NCBI GenBank assembly: GCA_012274445.1
Contig: JAAROD010000004.1
Span: forward strand, 2,170,001 to 2,234,000
Reading direction: 5' to 3'
Origin: Sclerotiophoma versabilis
Taxonomy: Eukaryota; Ascomycota; Dothideomycetes; Pleosporales; Didymellaceae
Length of the DNA: 64,000 nt
Position numbers and translations under genes: made by a program. Shown here one piece after another: positions 55,018 through 64,000 of the stretch. The notes beneath the pieces are model-generated. The model did no database searches, was not told the DNA's origin, and saw only the letters and a list, made by a program, of their open reading frames with translations. The stretch's first letter is position 1, and each line of letters opens with the position of its first letter.

Positions 55018-58000
55018 ATGCAGCCAGAGTCTCCCATCGAATTCGAACACGCCTCCGCTCCACCAGTCGCCCCCGAAACCCTCCAATTTACCTCCAAGCA
55101 TGGACAGCGCCGCGACGATGACCCGCAGCCTCCTCTGCAACCTCACTTCGGTGGGTCGCAAGGGGGGTCTGAGTCACCGTCCGGTGGCGACTCACGCGAC
55201 GCGACGCGTTCAGAGACACCCGGCGCGGATGGCGATGCTGAGACCGAGGGATTGAAACGTCTCAGACTGTCGACACCGCCACCTAGAAATAGAATCGACG
55301 AATATGAGAAAGCACTGTCCAAATCAGCGCGAAAGAATCCTGAAGGACCGCTCTTCGAGGTCATCAAGAGCATTCGAAAGCCTGACGACAAGCGGTCTCC
55401 AATCGCGCACCTCCCCAACGAAATCTTGATCCATGCAATTGCACACCTTTCGCCCAATGACCTCTCCGCTGTTGCGCTTGTCTCGCGACGCTTCAATGAC
55501 CTTGTCACGACGCCGCACGCATGGCAAGTCGCCTTCGCCCGCTACTTCCCTGGTCCAGCAGCCCTCGAAGATGCTGCATTCAACGCAAACTTGGAAGATA
55601 ATGGCGACATCGTGCGATCTGAGAAGAGAAAGTTCGCAAGGCTCACTGCACTGGCGTCATGGAGGAGCGAGTACATACTGCGTACCAGGATGCTGCGCTC
55701 TTTGGTCCGTGGCAAGCCTATGCAAGACAACTCGACCCCGTCGCGCGCCGGTCTAGTACAGAGCATCCACCCAGTAGTTACCTACGATGCCAAAACATAC
55801 ACGACCATCAACCATATCCATGCCTCGTTTGGCAGCGGTATCAACAAGAAAGAGCCGCGGCTCGTCCACGGTGCAGACGACGTTGGCATGTCGACCGCGA
55901 GCGACCCGACCGTCGCCAAGGTGGATCCATGGGGCCAGAGTGACCCCAACTTCTACAGCCAGTTCTCGGAACGCTTTCCAGGAACTGCTGAGTGGGGGCT
56001 TGGATCCGGTGAAGTAGTGGGGTGCCCGAATGTTATGGACGTGTCGCAGCCTCATGGCATGATCTATGGCCAGGGCTGTCCGGAGGGCTCTTGCTATTAC
56101 CGCGCGACCGACGAGATGCGTGGTCGCTTCATCGCAGAACCTCTAGACTTCACTAAACCTGAGTCTGGAATACCCAAGCTAGGCATTGACGGTGGAGCCA
56201 TCTGCTGTGTCTGGATTGCCAAATCCAACACAATACCAACACTCTCAGAGGGCGTCATTGGCATGATGATGGGTTCTGCTGCTGGCGTCGTGACTGTCTG
56301 CAGTCTCGGTACTGACGGTGTGAAGGCGTCGCGTCTGCAAAAGGGTGAGCTTACTGCTCGTTGGATCCTAAGCCCTGGTGTCCCTATCGTATCTATTGTT
56401 GTCGACGACAATTACTCTGCGAAACGACAGGCTCAGAACCGCATCTGGGCGGTAGCTCTCAACGCCCTCGGCGAGCTGTTCTATCTTACCAAATTCCCTA
56501 CCCGCAGTCAAGTCACTACAACCGACATTACGGAATCTACCGAGTACCTGGCTTGGCTCACCGGGCGAAGTGTTCAATGGAACTTAGTTGAGCCCAGCAG
56601 GCGTGTTGCTAGGCCTGACCCATACAGCGATGCCGAAGTTGATGGCAGTTACTCCCCTCGTACTTCATGGGACGGCATGTGCTTAGGCAAGCAGCAGATT
56701 GCTGCGGAGACTAGAGAGATCCAGCAATTCCTTCGGAAACCACCCAAGGACTTCCGAAAGTCTTGTCTTGGCTGGGACATGCGCAGACGTCTTGAAGTTG
56801 ACTTCGCTGGCGATGATGGCAACTACGCAGGTGAAGCAATAGTGGTCCTCGAATGCGGACTCGACGAAGGCAATAGTGCTGATGTTACACGCTTTACTCG
56901 ATGGAGATCGAGCGAAAAAGACAAAAGCACAGCTACTTCCACTCACACCGCAACGCCACAGACATCTCAAGCTCCATCGCTCTTTGGTGGACCTAGTGCG
57001 AGTTTGCCGGATGTTATTCAAGCACCCTTGCGCAATCGTAGCTCCTCATACATGTCGTCTGGTAGCTCACCCGAGCGGGCTAGCTTTGTGGAAGAGTGGC
57101 GAGCTTCTAAGTTCAGCTTCGGTGGCTTCAAGAGCACTCGGTTGACTGTGTCGGCGCTGGACAACTCGACCTTTGCCACGCTCACTCTATCCGAAGATCC
57201 AGCGCTTGGGTTCTCAACAGCTTCTACAGCATCATCGCCGTATGCGTCACCTATGTCCGTTGCAAGCCAGCCAGCATCGCCTGCGGATATTCCTGGTCAG
57301 CGAGCGCGCTTCCTCGCAGCAGGCACCAAGAGCGGCGTCGTGCTTATTTGGGATGTGAGAGCACCTGTCTCACGCTCCTCTGAGTACTCCAACAAGATCG
57401 AGCCTCTCCGGATTATCTACACCGACTCCCCTGAAATCTCGTCTCTGGCTTTGACCTCCCTCTACCTCGTTGCTGGCGGAAATGACGGTCTGGTGCAGGC
57501 ATGGGATCCACTTGCATCCAGTATGTCGCCCATCACGACGCTTCACTCGCGCCATGCATCTCGTGCTCGCAGACGACTCGTGCAAGCGCAAGCCTCCGCT
57601 CAAGGTGTTGGCATCAACATGTTTGCTGCAGGTGCTGTATGCCTTGACCCGGACCCGACGGTTCTTCGCGGTGCGGTCTCACTAGGTAATCAGCTCCGTT
57701 GGTGGAGCTTCAGCTCGTCAGCGGCCGACCAGTACAAGAGCAGCAAGCGTCGCCTGCGTCGCACCGAGCGCGGCACGAACCAAGCCAACGAACGCTTTGC
57801 TGGAACAGGGCGGGTGAACCTAAAGGGCTACATCGAGAACGAACAGTTCGAGCTAGAGCGCGACCAGATACAGAGACGTAGACAGGCCGAGCGCCAAGCT
57901 GCTCGGTATGGTACCGAGCTGCTAGAGGACGAAGACGAGGCGCTCGCATACGCTCTGCTCCTTTCCCAAGAAAATGCAGAAGCAGAAGAGAAGAAGCGCC

Positions 58001-58449
58001 GCGAAAGCGAGTTCATTGAACTCTCCCGACAGGATACCCTCAAGCCTGAGCCCAGCAACGACGCTCAGTCTTCTTCGCGTGACGGCGTCAGCGCGAACGA
58101 CGAAGAACTCGATCCCGATATCGCAGAAGCCATTCGCCTCTCGCTTGCAGAAAGCAACAGTGCCGACCGGTTCTACTCCGATCCCAACGAACCTTCGCCC
58201 TTCGACATCCCCATCAAGTACGCAAAGGGTAAAACGTCCGCCTCCAGCTCGCCCTGGAACACGCCAGCCAAGAAAGGCAAAGCGAATGCCAGCTCGAGTA
58301 ACAACGAGGAAATGAGCGATCTAGAATTTGCGATGCAGTTGAGTCTTGCGGAAGAGCAGAGCAGGAAGGAGATGGAGGAGGACCAGTTTCCGGCGTTGAG
58401 CCCGCGACTAGAGAACGGGAAAGGTAAAGGGAAGGCGAGGGGGTGGTAA
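55018..58449 (+). CDS. UFO1-like F-box protein with WD-type repeats and three UIMs
   Basis: Predicted SCF ubiquitin-ligase adaptor. Single exon of 1143 residues from MQPESPIEF; the frame is open 79 codons further upstream to 54781. The F-box is at about residues 126-170 (SPIAHLPNEILIHAIAHLSP, then VALVSRRFNDL). A WD-like propeller region follows, clearest near 760-850 (LAAGTKSGVVLIWDVRAP, LVAGGNDGLVQAWDPLA). The C-terminus has three ubiquitin-interacting motifs: DEALAYALLLSQ (about 972), DPDIAEAIRLSLAE (about 1031) and DLEFAMQLSLAEEQ (about 1100). This F-box, WD, triple-UIM order is that of yeast Ufo1, which targets HO endonuclease and other proteins for degradation. Targets here are unknown. 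Confidence 0.85.
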   Translation: MQPESPIEFEHASAPPVAPETLQFTSKHGQRRDDDPQPPLQPHFGGSQGGSESPSGGDSRDATRSETPGADGDAETEGLKRLRLSTPPPRNRIDEYEKALSKSARKNPEGPLFEVIKSIRKPDDKRSPIAHLPNEILIHAIAHLSPNDLSAVALVSRRFNDLVTTPHAWQVAFARYFPGPAALEDAAFNANLEDNGDIVRSEKRKFARLTALASWRSEYILRTRMLRSLVRGKPMQDNSTPSRAGLVQSIHPVVTYDAKTYTTINHIHASFGSGINKKEPRLVHGADDVGMSTASDPTVAKVDPWGQSDPNFYSQFSERFPGTAEWGLGSGEVVGCPNVMDVSQPHGMIYGQGCPEGSCYYRATDEMRGRFIAEPLDFTKPESGIPKLGIDGGAICCVWIAKSNTIPTLSEGVIGMMMGSAAGVVTVCSLGTDGVKASRLQKGELTARWILSPGVPIVSIVVDDNYSAKRQAQNRIWAVALNALGELFYLTKFPTRSQVTTTDITESTEYLAWLTGRSVQWNLVEPSRRVARPDPYSDAEVDGSYSPRTSWDGMCLGKQQIAAETREIQQFLRKPPKDFRKSCLGWDMRRRLEVDFAGDDGNYAGEAIVVLECGLDEGNSADVTRFTRWRSSEKDKSTATSTHTATPQTSQAPSLFGGPSASLPDVIQAPLRNRSSSYMSSGSSPERASFVEEWRASKFSFGGFKSTRLTVSALDNSTFATLTLSEDPALGFSTASTASSPYASPMSVASQPASPADIPGQRARFLAAGTKSGVVLIWDVRAPVSRSSEYSNKIEPLRIIYTDSPEISSLALTSLYLVAGGNDGLVQAWDPLASSMSPITTLHSRHASRARRRLVQAQASAQGVGINMFAAGAVCLDPDPTVLRGAVSLGNQLRWWSFSSSAADQYKSSKRRLRRTERGTNQANERFAGTGRVNLKGYIENEQFELERDQIQRRRQAERQAARYGTELLEDEDEALAYALLLSQENAEAEEKKRRESEFIELSRQDTLKPEPSNDAQSSSRDGVSANDEELDPDIAEAIRLSLAESNSADRFYSDPNEPSPFDIPIKYAKGKTSASSSPWNTPAKKGKANASSSNNEEMSDLEFAMQLSLAEEQSRKEMEEDQFPALSPRLENGKGKGKARGW

Positions 58450-59297
58450 TAGCGATGTCGGATTTTGGTTCTTGAGACTTGTTTAATACCTTTTGCTTCA
58501 ATTCACGCAGTGCCTTGTTCACATTTCACGATCTGGCGACATATGTGGTTCTTTGGCACCTCAACCCCTCCTTTGAGATCAGAAAATGGCGATTTCTATC
58601 GAGCTATTTCAACAATACCTTGCAGTGCATTCTCGACACTCGCCTCCCATCTCCGCTTTGTTCACACCCATCTTGCTAGCCATTCCGTCCCCCGCTTACC
58701 CTCGTTTCCTAGCCGACTTAATCTCTTCTTCTTGAGCTCACCCAGCGAGTTCGATTGAGCAGTTCGCATGATGACATGACGGGATGGAAATCGCTCGTCA
58801 GCGAGGTTAGCGTAGCGCGAATAGCAATAGTAGAAGGCCGTCTTCACCAGGCAGGTCTTGTTAGTCAGTCCGTCGTAGTTGCCCAGGTACATCTGAGAGG
58901 TGCGGGCAAAATGAAGCATTCCATGAAAAGTCTTTTTCCCTAAGAGTGTCATGGGCGATTGGTCCAGATGGCGGGATTCTACGAGCTTCAATTTGCTCTC
59001 GTCACCGAAAGCTACCTTTGAGGAATCGACAAACAGAGAGGGCAGCTTACTCCAATTGGGAGAATAGCGCACGTATTTGGATCCAAGACATGAGTGAAGG
59101 AAGTGAAGGGAGTATAATAGCTAAAAGAGCGAATTATGATTATAACTAAGGAGTGAGTCGTGTCGACGCAACCATCGAGAATGATATACACAGTGAGTTC
59201 GATCTGTCCAAGACCTTGTGCTGTTACTATAGTCCTACATTATTCGAGGCGGATCAGACTTTCGCTGAGCGTTCCCTACTTCCTCCTTCGTGTTTGC
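58450..59297. other. Convergent 3' region, no gene accepted
   Basis: About 850 bases between the stops of the F-box/UIM gene and the micro-exon gene. A minus-strand frame of 136 codons at 58662-59072 has no recognisable domain and was not accepted. Confidence 0.45.
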
Positions 59298-61169
59298 TTA
59301 GTATGCAATACCTTTGACGACGATCTTGCCGTGCTCGCACTTCAGAGTAACCTCTTCGCCGAAAGTGTATGTTTTCCACTCCGGCTTCGGGGCTGGGGTA
59401 GGTTTTTCCTCCTTTGGCTGCTCAGCCGGTGGCTTGTAGCCATCCTTATCATTTTTCGGTGGTTCAGGGTGCGGCTGCGGGTGAGGCTTCGACTGTTCCT
59501 TCTCTGAGAAAAGTTAGCAAGAGTTGTGAGTTATGAAAGGACTTGCGACGCACCGCTGTCTTCTTTTGGCGGAGCTGGCTTGTGTTCCGGTTCCTTTGGA
59601 GGAGCTGGCTGGTGTTCTGGTTCTTTTGGAGGGGCTGGTTTGTGCTCTGAATGAGAGTCAGCGAGAGCTATGTGCTTCTGAGTGTCGAGTTGACTGACCA
59701 TCTTCCTTCTTGGGTGGCGAAGGCTTGTGCTCTAGAATTGAGGTTAGCAAGACCTGTAGTTGTTTGGAGAGCGGATAACCCCACTATCTTCCTTCTTTGG
59801 CGGAGTCGGCTTGTATTCTTCAGGAAATCAGCAGCGTCGATCAAATTGCACCAGGTGAACCTACTATCGCCGTGTTGCTTCTTCTCCTCTTCTTCTTTCT
59901 TCTCTGGAGTGTGTATTAGCAAATGTCGGACAATATCTGGGATGCATGCGGCTGACTTTGCGCTTCCTCTTCCTTCTCTGCAGGAGATGTTAGTGAGATT
60001 CGTGGATAATACAGCATGTTGGAACTCACTTTTCCTATCTTGCTCCTCCTTGTGCTCTCGATCCTGTTCTTCTTTCTCTGCCAGCTGAATCAGTACAATT
60101 CGAAGTGAGTCGAGCGTACCGGAACCTACTTTTTCGCTCCTCTTCCTTTTTGCGTTCCTCTTCCTTCTCTACGCGGTTGTCAGCAGTGTCGACTGAGCGT
60201 GTGGCGGGCAGAACATGCTCTTCTTCCAGTCTTCCTTGTCTTTGTCATCCTCTGTAAGGCGGTTAGCAAACCGATGCATGCTTGAGTCCAACAGGGTACC
60301 TACTGTCACACTTGACCTCCTTGCCGTAGTGATCGTAGCACTTGCTCTCTGCAGCCAAGTTAGTCAATGCAGACTTGATTTCGTACATGATGCGACTCAC
60401 CATCATCACTTGGGGGCTTGGGAGTCTCCTCGCACTTAATTTCTTTGCCATGGTGATCGTAGCATTTCTTCTCTGCAACCGTGTAAGTAAATCTAGACTT
60501 ATCTCAAGCTGCGATGGAACCTACTGTCATCAGTGGGGTACTTGGGAGTATCTTTCTCTGTGAGGTGGTTAGCAAACGCTCAGCGTGAGCTCATGAAGCA
60601 GGATACGTACCGTTGTCATCCTTCTCTACAATGGCGTTAGTATCTCCAGATTCAAACCTTGTAGTGGAACTTACTGTCATCTGTGGGATATTTGGGTGGC
60701 TCAGGTACAGGATATTTGGGTGGCTCAGGTACAGGATCTTTGGGCTTATCCTTGTCACTCTCGGGAGTATCTTTATCATCGTCTTTCTTGGGAGGCTGGG
60801 GCTCGTCCTCTGCACTGAGAGTTAGCGAGTATCACTTGAGACTGGAAGAAAGAACCGACTTTTGTCATCTTCGCACGACTTCTCTATACCGTGGCTATCG
60901 TAGCACTTCTCGGGCTGCTTCTCGGGCTGCTTCGGATCCTCCTCTGGCTGCTTCTCTGGCTGTTTCTCTGGCTGCTTTGGATCCTCTGGCTTATCCTTTG
61001 AATCTTCGCACGCCTTTTCCTTTCCGTAGCTGTCATAGCACTTGACAGGGTACGGGTCAGGAGTAACCTTGTAGTCGTTGGTGGACTGGACATCCTGGCG
61101 GGCCTGGATTGGCTTCGCCGCAACGGTGAAGGCCATAATGGCGACAACAGCAGCCTGGGTAAGACGCAT
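59298..61169 (-). CDS. Secreted low-complexity protein encoded by 15 exons, mostly symmetric micro-exons
   Basis: Hand-spliced model of 384 residues. Minus-strand exons: 61169-60860, 60809-60675, 60625-60611, 60557-60525, 60472-60401, 60348-60304, 60251-60219, 60168-60130, 60077-60030, 59977-59957, 59903-59865, 59817-59785, 59731-59699, 59646-59554, 59503-59298. All 14 introns (47-53 nt) are phase 1 and every internal exon is a multiple of three. The N-terminus MRLTQAAVVAIMAFTVAA is a signal peptide. A two-cysteine motif, KCYDxxGxEKxC-like, occurs twice in exon 1 (near 43 and 88) and once each in exons 5 and 6. Exons 7-11 encode a Lys/Glu-rich run. Exons 12-14 repeat KPAPPKKED-like units. The C-terminus is TFGEEVTLKCEHGKIVVKG. 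Intron 7 starts with GC. Function unknown; a secreted effector or wall protein is possible. Confidence 0.78.
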
Positions 61170-61316
61170 ATTGCCAGCTGGTGCTGATATTTTAGAGCGA
61201 TTGAAGTATTATACTAGCGAGGGTTGAAAAGCAATTGATGTTAGAGCGACTGACAGAGAAGTTGATGAACTTGTCTCGTGCGATGCTAAAGCTGTGAAGA
61301 TGCTCTCCCTCCCTTC

Positions 61317-61324
61317 TTTTTATA
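61317..61324 (-). promoter_or_regulatory. TATA box of the micro-exon gene
   Basis: TATAAAAA on the minus strand, about 150 bases before the start codon at 61169. It sits just past the stop of the small gene next door. Confidence 0.55.
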
Positions 61325-61355
61325 AGTGAACACGCTTCGAGCCTTCCGTGAGCTA

Positions 61356-61766
61356 TTACAAGTCCAAGTATCTCACAGTGAGGCCGCCAGCGCCGTTACG
61401 TTTGGCAGTGTTTGATGCCTTCCACTGAGAGTCCCCTAGCGTCTTGGGTAGAGCCTCGCCGTACCATGTTGCAGCTGTGACAATCGTGATGTCTTCAGCC
61501 CGCGTTTGAATTGCTGGAAATGGTCATGTCAGACGTCACTTTCTTTCAGGCAGTCACCACTAAGGCGCACTTGTCGTGAAGGTCGCTGCCACGGCCGTCT
61601 GCAAGGGAATATTGCCCAGAAACCCACATTGTGACGGAACCATATCCGTATCGCTGAGAGACGCCATCGAAGGGCCAGAATGCCGAGTTGCTGAGTACTG
61701 GTGATCACTCAAGCTTCAATAGTGGTGAAGTGGTGTACTTGGCGAGGTGCCGTTGCTGCCAGACAT
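61356..61766 (-). CDS. Small uncharacterised protein, three exons
   Basis: I do not recognise this family. A hand-built model joins exons 61766-61739, 61690-61571 and 61513-61356 into 101 codons without a stop. The introns are 48 and 57 nt and both phase 1. The second has a GTGCGC donor, CTGAC branch site and TTCCAG acceptor. The product starts MSGSNGTSPT. It contains MVPSQCGFLGNIPLQTAVA and ends with TWYGEALPKTLGDSQWKASN then GGLTVRYLDL. No signal peptide is obvious. The stop lies 187 bases from the start of the micro-exon gene on the same strand. The start is uncertain, since further upstream exons cannot be excluded. Confidence 0.45.
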
Positions 61767-64000
61767 GTTGTGAGCTGTCAGGATTCTAGAAGCAGCGAAT
61801 CCACACGAACCTGTAAGACGTCCAAGCCGCCGTCGTGAATCCAAAGGGAAGTAGGGCTTGGCAGACGCTCGTGCTCGCTGGTTTCCAATGGCGATTGAAT
61901 GTCGCCGCATGAGAGGTCAGCGCGTTCCTTCCCCAGACGCGACGCGGGGTAGCGCCTGGGCAGCTCTTGCCTCTAACGTAACACATCTAAGCCTAACGGC
62001 AGGTTGAACCTTCGTGGAGCCAAAATCTGTGTAGTACGCAAGGTTTGGTCTGAATGGTATATCGGATCTCTTGTTTCCCGTGAGATGATCTTCGTGATCT
62101 CCCGGATCGATGGACGTAGGGCTAGCCACGTGCATACAGCATTCACACTTCCATTTGCTTCACATGGCTGGGGAAATTGCGATCTGACACTCCAATCTTT
62201 CGAATGGAAGAAGTTCCTTATAGTATTCAACAACATTCTCAGCTGATATCACAAACAGAAGCTTCTCCGCCTGTGATGAATACAACCAGGATGGCGAGTG
62301 CACTACCGCTTCGCATGTTTGCGCTGTAGCGTCATTTTAAAAATAGTCCTTGCACCATTGGCAGCAATGACGAGATTAACTGGTGTATCTTTTTCTTAGT
62401 GGTCGTTGATACTAGCATGCCAAGAAGATAGGGCACATTAAGCTGCAGCCCAGTTTTCCGTTCGCCAGTCAAGTAATGCTCTCAATGCGAGTGAAGCCGT
62501 CAAATTTGATGGATCGTATCTCAAAGCGTAGCGGAACCTCGCTGTCACTAAGGCCATCGCGATCGTTGTGGCCTTTCGTGCGGATTCAGCCGGGCTACTT
62601 TATGAGATATTGAGACTCAATTCGTAGCGTATCATCATCATCATCATCAACAACAACAACAACTTGAACGCCATCATGTGTTAAGAACTGGTAGTTTGGC
62701 AGTTTTGTGCAACTTACGTTATTGCTCTCTGTTGTATGCCATGTTACATAGTATACAGATATAGATCTGAGATGAGAGCTTAGCGCTCATCACTTGAGAG
62801 AGGTTGAGTGATAGACAATAGCGACTCCTGTTCCTCTTCCAGAGTGGAGCCGTTTACGTATGGATTAACAGCACGGCAGTTAACACCCGTGAAGCCGACC
62901 TACCATGCCAAAATTACCTGTCTAACGGTCAACAGGTACGCCATGGAAAGCTCCACATTACCGAGATTTTGCGCTTTAAGCTAAGCTCCGTACTTGAATG
63001 CGGGAGATTACCATGGGTCACTAACCGTTCGTAGCTCAGCCATTTGCGCTGTTGTCGGAACCAAACTTGTGTTGGCGACTAAACAAGGCAGACGTTTGGG
63101 AGCACGATGTACTTTCTCCATATTGGCAACTACTCTACAAAGTAGACGGACTATCCAGTGGCTGGATGCGGAGAAAACAGAAGAAACGACTGGAGAGTTG
63201 CTCTGAATGGAGCTGCCAGTAGCTACTTAGAGTGGGTGAACATGTGGAGCTGGAATGATGTGCTGGCGAAGTCAAGCTCGTGCCCGCTCCATTCGATAGT
63301 TGGTAGGGGACGCAGCAGCAGAGAACCAAAAGTAGTGCATCCGAAAGATCCGCAGTCAGACTACCTTAGAAATCCTCGTTCCTTCAATGACGACTAATAC
63401 TCTTAGTACTGCGTGCTTTATGATGTATGCTGTGCTTGCTTCACTCATATGAGGCAAGCGCAGCTGCCTCGTTTCTCGGCCTCTATGCTCTCGTCTTGGA
63501 AACCGCGTCCACCAAAATGCTGCAAGTGTGATAGCAATGTTCTCTCAGAGTTATCGGAAGCTTATGCCTTCTGCCGGGGGCTGTGGCGCTGGATATCAGC
63601 TCGGTCAACGCATAGGACTGTGGTCAGACTGCAGGGAGCCGGAGAGTGTGGAAACGTGCAGAAAATGCTGGTGGAAATTAAGAGTGATACCTGCCGACTG
63701 CAGCATCCAAGTTTGTCCGATGCGACGCTCTTAAGAGACCCGAATACAGCATGAGGCGGAAGATATTACTATGAGAGACTGCAACTGGTGACTTGACGGA
63801 TGGGGCCTGGATTAAAACCTGGTAGAAGCTCAATATCAGTCTGCGAGCTCATTCAATAGATATCCCTCCTACTCTCTGATCTGTCTTCAGTAACCCTTTC
63901 CCTTATTCGACAGTATACACACGGTAACATAATTCACGGTGATTGTGTTAGGTCAGCCATCGACTATTATTACGAATTTTGGCACAGCTCGCGCACCTCT
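61767..64000. other. 2.2 kb end of window, no gene seen
   Basis: No frame with a recognisable domain or convincing splice structure. It holds an ATC/AAC microsatellite at 62631-62663 and several A/T-rich stretches. Confidence 0.45.
62631..62663 (+). repeat. ATC then AAC trinucleotide microsatellite
   Basis: About six ATC units run directly into about five AAC units. No coding context is seen. Confidence 0.8.

Noticed and set aside
58662..59072. Minus-strand frame of 136 codons between the F-box/UIM gene and the micro-exon gene
   Set aside because: No domain or signal peptide. It lies where two 3' untranslated regions should meet.
61571..61690. Other reading of the small gene (FWPFDGVSQRYGYG)
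   Set aside because: This frame reads well locally but cannot be joined to the last exon without a stop; the phase-1 model joins all three exons.

Overview
The window reads as nuclear DNA of a filamentous ascomycete (Pezizomycotina). Protein genes lie on both strands and are cut by short GT-AG introns of about 45-60 nt with CTRAC-type branch sites. An XlnR regulator, several Zn(II)2Cys6 factors, a DASH subunit (DAD1) and an RTA1-family gene all fit that group. Dothideomycetes is my best guess for the class, but the sequence does not prove it. The gene models below were spliced by hand; nearly all join without a stop and give whole-codon totals.

Layout. 1-12 kb: an xlnR-type activator (1565-4573), a long empty stretch, then a Zn2Cys6 factor (7154-9302) facing an MFS transporter (9330-11065) tail to tail. 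12-17 kb: a glycerol-/dihydroxyacetone-phosphate acyltransferase ending in a PTS1-like ARL, and an ASA1-type WD40 protein. 18-32 kb: a Zn2Cys6 factor with a Fungal_trans_2-type C-terminus, a secreted lactonase-like beta-propeller, a zinc alcohol dehydrogenase, another Zn2Cys6 factor, a damaged RTA1-family gene, a GID8-like LisH/CTLH protein and a uridine kinase with a UPRT-like C-terminus. 35-53 kb is dense housekeeping: PMC1-type Ca2+-ATPase, TYW2/TRM12, a Nudix protein, RPB8, an F-box-like protein, SEN34, DAD1, RHO4 and a sphingoid-base-phosphate phosphatase. Several of these are divergent pairs sharing short promoters. 53.7-62 kb: a tRNA-Pro gene, a UFO1-like F-box/UIM protein, a secreted micro-exon gene and a small uncharacterised gene. 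The last 2.2 kb show no gene.

Two things stand out. First, the tRNA-Pro(AGG) gene at 53748-53885 is split twice. It carries the usual 14-nt intron beside the anticodon. A further 52-nt insert after nucleotide 11 has every hallmark of a spliceosomal intron (GTAAGT, CTAAC, CAG). Removing both leaves a perfect 72-nt tRNA with seven of seven acceptor pairs. Second, the gene at 59298-61169 encodes a signal-peptide protein from 15 exons. All 14 introns are phase 1 and all 13 internal exons are multiples of three (15-135 nt). This resembles the micro-exon genes of schistosomes, here in a fungus.

Functionally the window is a mix: carbon-source regulation (XlnR, ADH, GID8), lipid metabolism (acyltransferase, sphingoid phosphatase), Ca2+ storage, tRNA maturation (SEN34, TYW2, the tRNA itself) and several lineage-specific regulators. 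It is not one pathway cluster.
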